From: Intestinimonas aquisgranensis
GTDB taxonomy: Bacteria; Bacillota; Clostridia; Oscillospirales; Oscillospiraceae
Reading direction: 5' to 3'
Assembly (NCBI GenBank): GCA_020687605.1
Contig: JAJEQY010000004.1
Coordinates: forward strand, 1-64,000
Length of the DNA: 64,000 nt
Part shown: positions 50,859 through 59,712 of the stretch, in pieces
How the letters are laid out: each line of letters starts with the position of its first letter
Position numbering within the stretch: position 1 is the stretch's first letter
Notes under the pieces: generated by a model
Told to the model about the DNA's origin: nothing
Databases searched by the model: none
What the model saw: only the letters and a program-made list of their open reading frames with translations
Translations under genes and position numbers: made by a program

Positions 50859-51668
50859 TCACCCGATGAGCATGCTCAAGGCGTAGAGCAACACCAGGTG
50901 GCCGGGGTAGAACCAGTAGAAGAACCAGCGGCTCCCGTTCCCGCGCTGCCCGTTGTACCGGGAGAGGGGGAGGAGGGCCAGGCAGGCAAAGCCCGCCATG
51001 AGGAGGGAATAGGGCAGGTAGAAGCGCCGGAAGGAGGGGAGATAAGTCCCCAGCTGGGTGAGGAGCCCGGCCCAGCCCCGGCTTTCCAGCAGCCCCAGGG
51101 CGGCGGGACTGAAGTAGGCCCACAGTCCGCCGGCCAGATAGTAGAGGAGAAGACAGCCCGCCAGGGCCAGAAGCTGCCGCCTGCGGTCGGTCCCGGCGGC
51201 GTACACCGCCAGCACCGTGAGCACGCCGATCCAGCCGTAATCCACATGCAGCAGCTGGGCCAGGATCAGCAGGGCGATGGTCACGGGCACGCCCAGCCAT
51301 CCGCACCCCTTACTTTTCATTGCCCTGCAGGCGCCGATGGCGGCGGCGGAGAGGAAGAAGGTGGCGATGATGCTGCCCCCGGTGCCGCCGGTGGCAATGT
51401 AGGCCACCGCGTGGGTGACCGCTCCGAAGAGCCCCAGCCGCAGCAGGTACCGCCGGTAGTTTGAGGTCAGGCGGCAGCCCTGGGCGGCGAAGTAGGCGAA
51501 GATGGGGAAGGCCAGACGTCCCAGATACCGGAAGGCATAGAACCACAGGGAGTCCGCCGGAAAGAAGGGGGCCATGGGGGTAAAGATCATGCCGATGTGG
51601 TCGATGACCATGAAGACGGCGGCGAAGTATTTGAGCTGGGTAGCGGTGAGGCCGCGGGAGGCCGTCAT
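50859..51668 (-). CDS. TraX-family membrane protein
   Basis: 269-aa TraX-type membrane protein (acetyltransferase-like fold in the TraX family). The start LTATQLKYFAAVFMVIDHIGMIF is characteristic, and there are about eight helices. ATG 51668 begins one base after the stop of the AICAR formyltransferase gene; codons further up overlap that gene. Its place inside a purine operon is unusual and gives no obvious metabolic reason. Confidence 0.82.
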   Translation of the reverse strand: MTASRGLTATQLKYFAAVFMVIDHIGMIFTPMAPFFPADSLWFYAFRYLGRLAFPIFAYFAAQGCRLTSNYRRYLLRLGLFGAVTHAVAYIATGGTGGSIIATFFLSAAAIGACRAMKSKGCGWLGVPVTIALLILAQLLHVDYGWIGVLTVLAVYAAGTDRRRQLLALAGCLLLYYLAGGLWAYFSPAALGLLESRGWAGLLTQLGTYLPSFRRFYLPYSLLMAGFACLALLPLSRYNGQRGNGSRWFFYWFYPGHLVLLYALSMLIG

Positions 51669-51669
51669 A

Positions 51670-52841
51670 TCAATGGTGGAACAGCCGCATGCCGGTGAAG
51701 GCCATAGCGATGCCGTACTTGTCGCAGGTGGCGATGACGTGGTCGTCCCGGATGGAGCCGCCGGGCTGGGCGATATACTGGACGCCGGACTTCCGGGCCC
51801 GCTCCACATTGTCGCCGAAGGGGAAGAAGGCGTCGGAGCCCACGGTGACGCCGCTGAGCTGAGCCACCCAGGCCTTTTTCTCAGCCTCGGTGAGGACCTC
51901 GGGCTTCACCTTGAAGGTGTTCTGCCACACGCCCTCGGCCAGAACATCGTCGTGCTCGTCGGAGATGTAGATGTCAATGGCGTTGTCCCGGTCGGGGCGG
52001 CGGATGCCGTCCACGAACTGGAGGCCCAGCACCTTGGGGTGCTGGCGCAGCCACCAGATGTCGGCCTTGTTGCCGGCCAGACGGGTGCAGTGGATGCGGC
52101 TCTGCTGACCGGCGCCCACGCCGATGGTCATGCCGTCCTTCACGTAGCACACGGAGTTGGACTGGGTGTACTTGAGGGTGATGAGGGAGAGGAGCATGTC
52201 CCGACGGGCGGCCTCGGGCAGGTTCTTGTTGATGGTAACGATGTTGTTCAGCAGGGCGTCGTTGATCTCAAAGTTGTTGCGGCCCTGCTCGAAGGTGATA
52301 CCGAACACATCCTTGTGCTCGATGGGCTTGGGGACGTAATTGGGGTCGATCTCTACGACATTGTAGCCGCCCTTGCGCTTGGTCTTGAGGATGGCCAGGG
52401 CCTCGTCGGTGTAGCCGGGGGCGATGACGCCGTCGGAGACCTCCAGGGCCAGGAACCGGGCGGTGGCGGCGTCACAGACGTCGGAGAGGGCGGCCCAGTC
52501 ACCATAGGAGCACAGACGGTCGGCACCCGGGCCCGGACGTAGGCGGAGGCCAGGGGGGTGAGCTCCATGTCCTGGGCGAAGTAGATGTGCTTCTCCGCAT
52601 CGGTGAGTTCCTTGGCCACGGCAACGCCGGCGGGGGAGACGTGCTTGAAGGAGGCGGCAGAGGGCAGGCCGGTGGCGGCCTTGAGCTCCTTCACCAGCTG
52701 CCAGGAGTTGAGTGCGTCCAGGAAGTTGATATAGCCGGGCTTGCCGTTGAGGACCTTGATGGGCAGTTCACCGCTCTCCATAAAGATCCGGGCGGGCTTC
52801 TGGTTGGGGTTGCAGCCGTATTTCAGTTCCAGTTCCGTCAT
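51670..52841 (-). pseudogene. purH: AICAR formyltransferase with a one-base frameshift
   Basis: Stand-alone AICAR formyltransferase (PurH C-terminal activity). The reading frame from ATG 52841 (MTELELKYGCNPNQKPARIF) is correct to ...ASAYVRAR, then needs one extra G near 52525-52533 to continue GADRLCSYGDWAALSD and on to the C-terminus at 51670. Both halves are otherwise intact, and the full protein would be 390 aa, the usual length. The site is a GC palindrome (CCGGGCCCGG), prone to sequencing error. It is either an assembly error or a recent mutation. Transfers formyl from 10-formyl-THF to AICAR. Confidence 0.85.
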
Positions 52842-52860
52842 GTTTCTGACCTCCGCATAC

Positions 52861-53562
52861 TCAAACGTGCTTGTTGTAGATGAGAGATTCGGTCTCACCG
52901 CTCTTCAGGTCGATGTACCGCACGAAGAGGGAGACCTTGTTGTCGGCATTGAGGCTCTCCCACAGGCCGTCGCCGAAGTCCTTCAGGCTCTCGCTGCCCA
53001 CAGCCACAGTCTTGGGCGCGCCCTGGAAGGAGGGAAGGGGATTTCCGTCGGTCTCGTAGGTGCTGATAAAGTGGCCCTGACCGGCGATGGGGGTATCGTA
53101 TTCAAAGAAGAAGCGCTGGCAGCAGGCGGGGTCGCCGTCGGCGGACTTGAGGATGGACAGCCGGTAGGAGCCGTCGGGGCGGACCATGCCGGAGATGCGG
53201 GGGGTGTAGTTGGGGCCGTCGGGCTCAAACTCCCGGGTGCGCAGGGCTCGCACCCAGCCGGTACCATCCCGGAAGGCGTTGGCCACCGTGTCGGTCTGGT
53301 CGCCGTTGGTGACAATGGTGGTGCCCTCCACCACCCGGACGGGGTGGTAAATGATGAGGGAGGGGTCCACCATCTTGGACTCGTCAAAGGCCTTGGTGCG
53401 GATGCCGTCGTCGGTGGTCTCAAAGATACGGTTGCGGCTGTTCTCGCTGCGGCCCATGATGAAGTAGGCGATGACAGCCTTGGTGTTGTCGGCAGACCGG
53501 CCCAGCAGGATGCCGCGGCCGGGATAGGAATTTTCGCTCAGATATGCCTTGAGATCGATCAT
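52861..53562 (-). CDS. IMP cyclohydrolase, PurO-like
   Basis: 233-aa stand-alone IMP cyclohydrolase of the archaeal PurO-like fold (Ntn type), closing the ring of FAICAR to IMP. The family start SYPGRGILLGRSADNTKAVIAYFIMGRSENSRNR is seen in parts. Together with the next gene it replaces the fused bacterial PurH. AAGGAGGTTTGACC precedes ATG 53562; a longer frame overlaps purN. Confidence 0.88.
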   Translation of the reverse strand: MIDLKAYLSENSYPGRGILLGRSADNTKAVIAYFIMGRSENSRNRIFETTDDGIRTKAFDESKMVDPSLIIYHPVRVVEGTTIVTNGDQTDTVANAFRDGTGWVRALRTREFEPDGPNYTPRISGMVRPDGSYRLSILKSADGDPACCQRFFFEYDTPIAGQGHFISTYETDGNPLPSFQGAPKTVAVGSESLKDFGDGLWESLNADNKVSLFVRYIDLKSGETESLIYNKHV

Positions 53563-53564
53563 GG

Positions 53565-54200
53565 TCAAACCTCCTTGATATGAACGATACGCCCCTCTAC
53601 AGTCAGGCGGTCCTGGCAGAAGAGGGAGACGGCCTGGGGCAGGATGAGCCACTCGGCCTCCTCCATGACCCGGCGCTGGAGGATCTCGGGGGTATCCCCC
53701 TCCTGGACGGCCACCGCCTTCTGGAGGACGATGGGACCGCCGTCGGGCTCCTCGTTGACGAAGTGGACGGTGGCGCCGGTGACCTTGACGCCGTAAGCCA
53801 GGGCCTGCTCATGGACGTGAAGGCCATAGGCGCCCTTGCCGCAGAAGGAGGGGATGAGGGCGGGGTGGACGTTGAGGATGGCGTTGGGGTAGGCGGCCAC
53901 CATCTCGCTTGTGAGGATGTGCATAAAGCCGGCCAGCACCACCAGGTCGATGGAGAGCGTCTTCAGCTGCTCCACCAGGGCCACCGTCATGGCCTGGTTG
54001 GAGTCAAAGTCCTTCCGGGCCACCACGTAGCCAGGGATGCCGGCCTTGGCCGCCCGCTCCAGGGCGTAGGCTCCGGCCTTGGAGGAGAGGACGGCCACGA
54101 TCTCGCCGCCCTGGAGCTTTCCGGCCTGTTGGGCGTCGATGAGGGCCTGGAGGTTGGTGCCGCCGCCGGAGACCAGTACGGCGATGCGTTTCGTGCTCAT
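53565..54200 (-). CDS. purN: Phosphoribosylglycinamide formyltransferase
   Basis: 211-aa GAR transformylase using 10-formyl-THF. Phosphate-binding VSGGGTNLQALID is at residues 9-21 and the catalytic Asn-His-Asp set lies in ILNVHPALIPSF and the following GATVHFVNEEPDGG. Overlaps purM by four bases. Two bases separate it from the IMP cyclohydrolase gene. Confidence 0.96.
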   Translation of the reverse strand: MSTKRIAVLVSGGGTNLQALIDAQQAGKLQGGEIVAVLSSKAGAYALERAAKAGIPGYVVARKDFDSNQAMTVALVEQLKTLSIDLVVLAGFMHILTSEMVAAYPNAILNVHPALIPSFCGKGAYGLHVHEQALAYGVKVTGATVHFVNEEPDGGPIVLQKAVAVQEGDTPEILQRRVMEEAEWLILPQAVSLFCQDRLTVEGRIVHIKEV

Positions 54201-55240
54201 ACCAGCTCCACCCCGGCGTCGCCGCTGACCACGGAGCCGATGATGTAGGCCCGCTCGCCGGAGCGGCAGAGGATCTCCTTGGCCTGGCCCACCTCCTCCT
54301 TGGGGATGGCCAGGATGAGGCCCACGCCCATGTTGAAGGTGTTGTACATGTCCCGCAGGGGGATGTCGCCCTTCTTGGCGATGAGCTCAAAGATGGGGGG
54401 AACGGGGAAGGAGGCGGTCTCAATCCGGGCGGTGAGTCCCTCCTTCATCATCCGGGGCACGTTTTCATAGAGTCCGCCGCCGGTGATGTGGCTGATGGCC
54501 TTGACATGGATGCCGTTCTTCAGCAGGCACTGGACAGACTTGACATAGATGCGGGTGGGGGTGAGGAGGGTTTCACCCAGGCTCTTGCCGCCCAGCTCGT
54601 CCATGGGGGCATGGAGGTCGGCATGCTCCACGTCGAAGACCTTGCGGACCAGGGAGAAGCCGTTGGAGTGGACGCCGGAGGAACCCAGGCCGATGAGCAC
54701 ATCTCCGGTGGTGAGGTCCTTGCCGTCGATGATCTTCTCCTCATCCACGATGCCCACGGAGAAGCCGGCCACGTCGTAGTCGTCCTCCGCCATGAGGCCA
54801 GGGTGCTCGGCAGTCTCGCCGCCCACCAGAGCACAGCCGGCCTGGCGGCAGCCCTCGGTGATGCCGGCGACGATGTCGGCGATGCGAGCGGGGTCGTTCT
54901 TGCCGCAGGCGATGTAGTCCAGGAAGAAGAGGGGGGCGGCGCCGCCGCAGATGATGTCGTTGACGCACATGGCCACGCAGTCGATGCCGATGGTGTCGTG
55001 CTTGTTCATGAGCTGAGCCAGACGCAGCTTGGTGCCCACGCCGTCGGTGCCGGAAACCAGCACCGGCTTTTTCATGCCGGACACATCGGGGGCAAACAGA
55101 CCGCCGAAGCCGCCCAGGGTACCCATCACGCCGGGGATGTAGGTGGATTCCACCATAGGCTTAATGCGCTCCACGGACTCATAGCCGGCGGTCACGTCCA
55201 CGCCGGCGGCGGCGTAGGATTCGGAATGGGAGTTTTTCAT
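54197..55240 (-). CDS. purM: Phosphoribosylformylglycinamidine cyclo-ligase
   Basis: 347-aa AIR synthetase, which closes the imidazole ring. Motifs LVSGTDGVGTKLRLA, CVNDIICGGAAPLFFLDY and the C-terminal FNMGVGLILAIP are typical. Length normal. GGAGGTCCCTAC precedes ATG 55240, 18 bases after purF. Confidence 0.97.
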   Translation of the reverse strand: MKNSHSESYAAAGVDVTAGYESVERIKPMVESTYIPGVMGTLGGFGGLFAPDVSGMKKPVLVSGTDGVGTKLRLAQLMNKHDTIGIDCVAMCVNDIICGGAAPLFFLDYIACGKNDPARIADIVAGITEGCRQAGCALVGGETAEHPGLMAEDDYDVAGFSVGIVDEEKIIDGKDLTTGDVLIGLGSSGVHSNGFSLVRKVFDVEHADLHAPMDELGGKSLGETLLTPTRIYVKSVQCLLKNGIHVKAISHITGGGLYENVPRMMKEGLTARIETASFPVPPIFELIAKKGDIPLRDMYNTFNMGVGLILAIPKEEVGQAKEILCRSGERAYIIGSVVSGDAGVELV

Positions 55241-55258
55241 GTAGGGACCTCCTCGATG

Positions 55259-56680
55259 TCAGGTTTGGCTGAGCTTGCGCTCGAAGCGGAACTTTTCCCG
55301 GGCCTCTGGCACGGGAACGGGGTAGTGGCCGGTGAAGCAGCCGTCACAGAAGGTGCAGCGGCAGCCGTTGGCCAGCTTGTGGACGTTCTCCACGCTGAGG
55401 TAGCCCAGGGAGTCGGCACCGATGATGGACCCGATCTCCTCCACCGTATGGTTGCAGGCGATGAGGTGGTCACGGGAGTCGATGTCGGTGCCGAAATAGC
55501 AGGGGTGGAGGAAGGGGGGCGCGGAGATCCGCATGTGGACCTCGGTGGCGCCGGCCTCCCGCAGGTGACGCACGATCCGGGCGGAGGTGGTGCCCCGGAC
55601 GATGGAGTCGTCCACGATGACCACCCGTTTGCCCCGGACCACGGAGGAGATGGGGTTGAGCTTGATGCGCACCTTGTCCTCACGGTTCTTTTGGCCTGGG
55701 GCGATGAAGGTGCGGGCGATATATTTGTTTTTGATGAAGCCGGTGCCGTAGGGGATACCCGACTGCCGGGCATAGCCAATGGCGGCGTCGATGCCGGAGT
55801 CAGGGACACCAATGACGATGTCGGCCTGGACGGGGTGTTCCAGGGCCAGGAAGGCACCGGCACGGAGTCGGGCCTCGTGGACACCGGCGCCGTCGATGAC
55901 CGAGTCGGGTCGGGCGAAGTAGATGAATTCAAAGACGCACAGGCTGCTCTTGGCCTTGCCGCAGTGGTCCTTGATGCTCCGGAGGCCGTCCTTGTCGGCC
56001 ACCACGATCTCGCCGGGCTCCACGTCCCGGAGGAAGCAGGCGCCGATGGCGTCCAGGGCGCAGCTCTCGGAGGCGAAGACGTACCCGCCGTCCAGAGTGC
56101 CGATGCACAGGGGGCGGAAGCCGTTGGGGTCCCGGGCGGCGATGAGCTTCCGGGGGGAGAGGAGCACCAGGGAGTAGGCGCCCTGGATGATGTCCATGGC
56201 GGCGGAGACAGCGGCCTCGATGGAGGGGGTCTTGAGCCGGGCGCCGGTGATGGTATAGGCGATGACCTCGGTGTCGCTGGTGGTGTGGAAGATGGCGCCG
56301 GAGAGCTCCAGCTTTTCCCGGAGCTCGGCGGCGTTGGTGAGGTTGCCGTTGTGGCACAGTGCCATGGTGCCCTTCACATGGTTGATGACCATGGGCTGGG
56401 CGTTGGAGCGGCTCTTCCGGCCGGTGGTGGCGTAACGCACGTGGCCCACGGCCATGCTGCCGTTGCCCAGGTGCTCCAAAACTTCAGGGGTGAATACCTC
56501 GCTGACCAGTCCCACGTCCTTGTGGCTGGTGATGACGCCACCGTCATTGATGGCGATACCGGCGCTCTCCTGGCCCCGGTGCTGAAGGGCGTATAGGGCG
56601 TTGTAAACGCAGCCGGCGGCATGCTCCATGCCGTCTACGCACAGGCCGAAAACGCCGCATTCTTCGTGAAGGGTAGACAT
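55259..56680 (-). CDS. purF: Amidophosphoribosyltransferase
   Basis: 473-aa first enzyme of purine synthesis, making phosphoribosylamine from PRPP and glutamine. The glutaminase half begins MSTLHEECGVFG, whose cysteine is the N-terminal nucleophile after removal of the short propeptide. PRPP-binding loop VIVDDSIVRGTT is in the C-terminal half. Two C-terminal Cys regions (CRCTFCDGCF) and others fit the iron-sulfur type seen in Bacillus PurF. Preceded by a second, atypical PurF homologue. Confidence 0.96.
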   Translation of the reverse strand: MSTLHEECGVFGLCVDGMEHAAGCVYNALYALQHRGQESAGIAINDGGVITSHKDVGLVSEVFTPEVLEHLGNGSMAVGHVRYATTGRKSRSNAQPMVINHVKGTMALCHNGNLTNAAELREKLELSGAIFHTTSDTEVIAYTITGARLKTPSIEAAVSAAMDIIQGAYSLVLLSPRKLIAARDPNGFRPLCIGTLDGGYVFASESCALDAIGACFLRDVEPGEIVVADKDGLRSIKDHCGKAKSSLCVFEFIYFARPDSVIDGAGVHEARLRAGAFLALEHPVQADIVIGVPDSGIDAAIGYARQSGIPYGTGFIKNKYIARTFIAPGQKNREDKVRIKLNPISSVVRGKRVVIVDDSIVRGTTSARIVRHLREAGATEVHMRISAPPFLHPCYFGTDIDSRDHLIACNHTVEEIGSIIGADSLGYLSVENVHKLANGCRCTFCDGCFTGHYPVPVPEAREKFRFERKLSQT

Positions 56681-56728
56681 ATCGGTACTTCCTTTTTCAA
56701 TGGGATAGGACGTGGGTGCAGGTGCGTA

Positions 56729-58150
56729 TTACTCCTTTCCAGTCCAACAATAGGTGCAGATCTTGCTGCGGTCAAGGCCAATGGCCTCCAGCAGGCCGTC
56801 CAGGGACTGATAGCCCAGGGAGTCAAAGCCCATCTTCTCGCAAATGGCCTTGAGCATGCAGCCGCCCCGCTCGGTAGAGGCGTCGGCGTATTCCTCCAGG
56901 TGCTTCTGGCCTTCGTCACCCTCCAGCTCCTGGATGGTCTTGCGGGCCAGCAGCTCCATGTCGGAGTTGCTGCGGGAGAAGTTCAGGTACTTGCAGCCGT
57001 ACATGATGGGGGGGCAGGCCGAGCGCATGTGGACCTCGGCGGCGCCCGACTCGTAGAGAAATTCCACGGTCTCACGGAGCTGGGTGCCTCGGACGATGGA
57101 GTCATCCACGAAGAGGAGCTTTTTGCCCTCAATGAGCTCGGGGACAGGGATCTGCTTCATTTTGGCCACCTGGTTGCGGACCTCCTGACTGGCAGGCATA
57201 AAGGAGCGGGGCCAGGTGGGGGTATATTTGACGAAGGGGCGTGCAAAGGGTTTGCCGCTGCGGTTGGCAAAGCCGATAGCGTGGGGGACACCGGAGTCGG
57301 GGACGCCGGCCACATAGTCTACCTTGGGGAGTTTGCCCTTCTGGACCTCGTCACGGGCCATGATCTCGCCGTTGCGGTAGCGCATGACCTCCACGTTGAC
57401 CCCCTCGTAGTTGGAGTTGGGGTAGCCGTAGTAGGTCCAGAGGAAGGCGCAGATGCGCATCTCCTCTCCGGCGGGGGAGAGGACCTCCCAGCCGTCGGCG
57501 GTAATGCGGACGATTTCCTGGGGGCCCAGCTCGTAAGCGTCGGCGTAGTCCAGCTTGTGGTAGGCGAAGGACTCAAAGGAGACACAGCAGCCCTTCTCAC
57601 CCTGCCCTACCAGCACGGGCAGACGGCCCAGCTTGTCCCGGGCGGCGATGATGCCCTCCTTGTCCAGGATGAGAATGGTACAGGAGCCGTCGCTCTCCTC
57701 CTGAGCGTGGCGAATGCCGGAGACCAGGTCGTCGCACTGGTTGATGAGGGCGGCGGTGAGCTCAGTGGCGTTGACCTTGCCGGAACTCATGGCCATGAAC
57801 TGATGGCCGTGGTCGGAGAAGTACTTCTCCACCAGGGTATCGGCGTTGTTGATGATGCCAACGGTGGTGATGGCATAGAGGCCCAGGTGGGAGCGCACCA
57901 GCAGGGGCTGGGGGTCGGTATCGCTGATGCAGCCGATGCCGGCGTGGCCGTGAAACTCGTGGAGGTCCTTTTCGAACTTGGTGCGGAAGGGGGTGTTCTC
58001 GATGTTGTGGATCTGCCGCTGGAAACCGTCGGTCTCATCGTAGACCGCCATACCGCCCCGCTTGGTGCCAAGGTGGGAGTGGTAGTCGGTGCCGAAGAAG
58101 AGGTCCAGCACGCAGTCCTGCCGGGAGACGGCGCCGAAGAAGCCGCCCAT
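56729..58150 (-). CDS. PurF homologue lacking the N-terminal nucleophile
   Basis: 473-aa protein aligned over its whole length with amidophosphoribosyltransferase. The start reads MGGFFGAVS where PurF has CGVFG after processing, so the catalytic cysteine is replaced by glycine and no glutaminase activity is expected. The PRPP loop LLFVDDSIVRGTQ and YVAGVPDSGVPHAIGFA are intact. C-terminal cysteines (ICTYCW) remain. It may use ammonia, regulate the true PurF, or transfer phosphoribosyl to another amine. Three bases from purC. Confidence 0.85.
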   Translation of the reverse strand: MGGFFGAVSRQDCVLDLFFGTDYHSHLGTKRGGMAVYDETDGFQRQIHNIENTPFRTKFEKDLHEFHGHAGIGCISDTDPQPLLVRSHLGLYAITTVGIINNADTLVEKYFSDHGHQFMAMSSGKVNATELTAALINQCDDLVSGIRHAQEESDGSCTILILDKEGIIAARDKLGRLPVLVGQGEKGCCVSFESFAYHKLDYADAYELGPQEIVRITADGWEVLSPAGEEMRICAFLWTYYGYPNSNYEGVNVEVMRYRNGEIMARDEVQKGKLPKVDYVAGVPDSGVPHAIGFANRSGKPFARPFVKYTPTWPRSFMPASQEVRNQVAKMKQIPVPELIEGKKLLFVDDSIVRGTQLRETVEFLYESGAAEVHMRSACPPIMYGCKYLNFSRSNSDMELLARKTIQELEGDEGQKHLEEYADASTERGGCMLKAICEKMGFDSLGYQSLDGLLEAIGLDRSKICTYCWTGKE

Positions 58151-58152
58151 CC

Positions 58153-58872
58153 TCAGTTATCCCCCATCAGGCGGCGCATGACCTCCTCGTAGGCCTCCTC
58201 AGCGCCGCCCAGATCCCGGCGGAAGCGGTCCTTGTCCAGCTTCTCGTGGGTCTTCTCGTCCCAGAGACGGCAGGTGTCGGGGCTGATCTCGTCGGCCAGG
58301 ACGATGGTGCCGCCGCTGGTCTTGCCGAACTCCAGCTTGAAGTCCACCAGGTCGATGCCGATCTCCTTCATGAAGCCCTTGAGGAGGTCGTTGACCATCA
58401 TGGTGTACTTGCGGATGAGGGCGATCTCCTCCTTGGTGGCCAGCTTGAGGGCCAGAGCGTGGGAGGTGTTGAGCAGGGGGTCGCCCAGGTCGTCGTTCTT
58501 GTAGGAGAACTCGAAGGTGGGCTCGTCGAACACGATGCCCTCCTCCACGCCGTAGCGCTTGGCGAAGGAGCCGGCAGAGATGTTGCGGACGATGACCTCC
58601 AGGGGGACGATGGACACCTTCTTGACGGCGGTCTCACGGTCACTGAGCTCCTCCACATAGTGGGTGGGCACGCCCTTCTCCTCCAGGCGGCGCATGAGGT
58701 TGTTGGTCATGCGGTTGTTGATGGCGCCCTTGCCGGTGATGGTGCCCTTCTTCAGGCCGTTGAAGGCGGTGGCGTCATCCTTGTAGGAAACGATGACCAC
58801 CTCGGGGTCGTCGGTGGCGTAAACCTTCTTGGCCTTGCCCTCGTAGAGCTGCTCTTTCTTCTCGTAAGCCAT
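58153..58872 (-). CDS. purC: SAICAR synthetase
   Basis: 239-aa phosphoribosylaminoimidazole-succinocarboxamide synthase. Starts KKEQLYEGKAKKVYATDD, with the SAICAR motifs PLEVIVRNISAGSFAKR and VDFKLEFGKT, and ADEISPDTCRLWD. AAAAGGAGCAAGAGAG precedes ATG 58872. Length typical of bacterial PurC. Confidence 0.97.
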   Translation of the reverse strand: MAYEKKEQLYEGKAKKVYATDDPEVVIVSYKDDATAFNGLKKGTITGKGAINNRMTNNLMRRLEEKGVPTHYVEELSDRETAVKKVSIVPLEVIVRNISAGSFAKRYGVEEGIVFDEPTFEFSYKNDDLGDPLLNTSHALALKLATKEEIALIRKYTMMVNDLLKGFMKEIGIDLVDFKLEFGKTSGGTIVLADEISPDTCRLWDEKTHEKLDKDRFRRDLGGAEEAYEEVMRRLMGDN

Positions 58873-58919
58873 TTCTCTCTTGCTCCTTTTATTTATATTT
58901 TTAGAATCAGATCTCGAGT

Positions 58920-59411
58920 TCACAGTTTCTCGCCGATGTGCCGATCCTTCTCAGCTACCTCGTCGGCCATTTTGGCTTTGAAATCGGCCAGCTTCCCGGA
59001 TAGGTCCTCGTCAGAGAGGGCCAGCATCTGGGCGGCCAGAATGGCGGCGTTGTCGGCGCCATCCACAGCCACGCAGGCCACGGGGATGCCCTTGGGCATC
59101 TGAACCATGGAGAGAAGGGAATCCAGACCACCCATCATGGAGGTCTTGATGGGTACACCGATGACGGGGAGCGTGGTGTAGGCGGCCAACACGCCGGCCA
59201 GATGGGCGGCCTTGCCGGCGGCGGCGATGATGACGCCAAAGCCGTTTTCCCTGGCGCCGGAGGCGAACTGCTCGGCGGCGGCGGGGGTGCGGTGGGCGGA
59301 GATGACCCGGACTTCGGCGGGAATACCGAAGGACTGGAGACGGGCAATGCAGGGCTTCATGGTCTCCAGATCGCTGTCGGAACCCATGACCACGGCGACT
59401 TTCTTACTCAT
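58920..59411 (-). CDS. purE: N5-carboxyaminoimidazole ribonucleotide mutase
   Basis: 163-aa PurE class I. Starts KKVAVVMGSDSDLETMKP with SAHRTP and AAGKAAHLAGV in the active site. AGGAGGTCCCAC precedes ATG 59411. First structural gene of the purine operon. No purK is seen in the window, so CAIR supply by N5-CAIR or by direct carboxylation cannot be decided. Confidence 0.96.
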   Translation of the reverse strand: MSKKVAVVMGSDSDLETMKPCIARLQSFGIPAEVRVISAHRTPAAAEQFASGARENGFGVIIAAAGKAAHLAGVLAAYTTLPVIGVPIKTSMMGGLDSLLSMVQMPKGIPVACVAVDGADNAAILAAQMLALSDEDLSGKLADFKAKMADEVAEKDRHIGEKL

Positions 59412-59448
59412 GTGGGACCTCCTGTGATTGAAAATTTTTTAGATAAAC

Positions 59449-59488
59449 AAAAAAAGAATCAGGCCATCCGGTATGCGGATGGCCTGAT
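59449..59488 (-). terminator. Attenuator terminator in the pur leader
   Basis: Perfect 13-base stem, on the minus strand ATCAGGCCATCCG / CGGATGGCCTGAT (59476-59488 / 59458-59470) with a five-base loop, then TTCTTTTTTT. It lies 38 bases upstream of purE and after the promoter, so transcription must pass it to reach the operon. Confidence 0.93.
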
Positions 59489-59492
59489 GGGC

Positions 59493-59558
59493 TTATGATC
59501 TTGAAGAGGACGCATTGCGGCCATGGAAGGGGACCCACATGCCGATGGAACCCGCCAT
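59493..59558 (-). CDS. 21-residue leader peptide of the pur operon
   Basis: Short ORF between promoter and terminator: ATG 59558 to TAA 59493, encoding MAGSIGMWVPFHGRN and a Ser/Arg-rich end. GGAGGTGCGGAA gives a strong ribosome binding site at proper spacing, which argues for real translation. The stop falls five bases before the terminator stem. The start region (minus strand TGCGG-AA-ATGGC) can pair with the terminator 5' arm, so initiation here could decide whether the terminator forms. No known regulator peptide was recognised. Confidence 0.65.
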   Translation of the reverse strand: MAGSIGMWVPFHGRNASSSRS

Positions 59559-59590
59559 TTCCGCACCTCCGTCCAAACGATTGTAATTAA

Positions 59591-59619
59591 AATATATCTA
59601 AAATCGACGGTGATTGCAA
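59591..59619 (-). promoter_or_regulatory. Promoter of the purine operon
   Basis: Minus strand TTGCAA (59614-59619), 17 bases, TATATT (59591-59596). Gives a leader of roughly 170 bases before purE. Confidence 0.8.
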
Positions 59620-59712
59620 GGGCACGGGGCGAATTTCGTATGCTTACACAACGTGGCGTAAAAAAGAGGGAAGGAAATCGTAAAAAACGTTTTGGCGTAC
59701 GGTGTCCGTGCC

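Noticed and set aside
52520..52540. Programmed -1 frameshift in the AICAR formyltransferase gene
   Set aside because: CCCGGGT is present but in the wrong phase for X-XXY-YYZ slippage, and no downstream stimulator was found; error or mutation is simpler.
59412..59590. Known purine riboswitch (guanine, PRPP/ykkC) ahead of purE
   Set aside because: None of the conserved core strings I know for these classes is present; the leader ORF plus terminator explains the region better.
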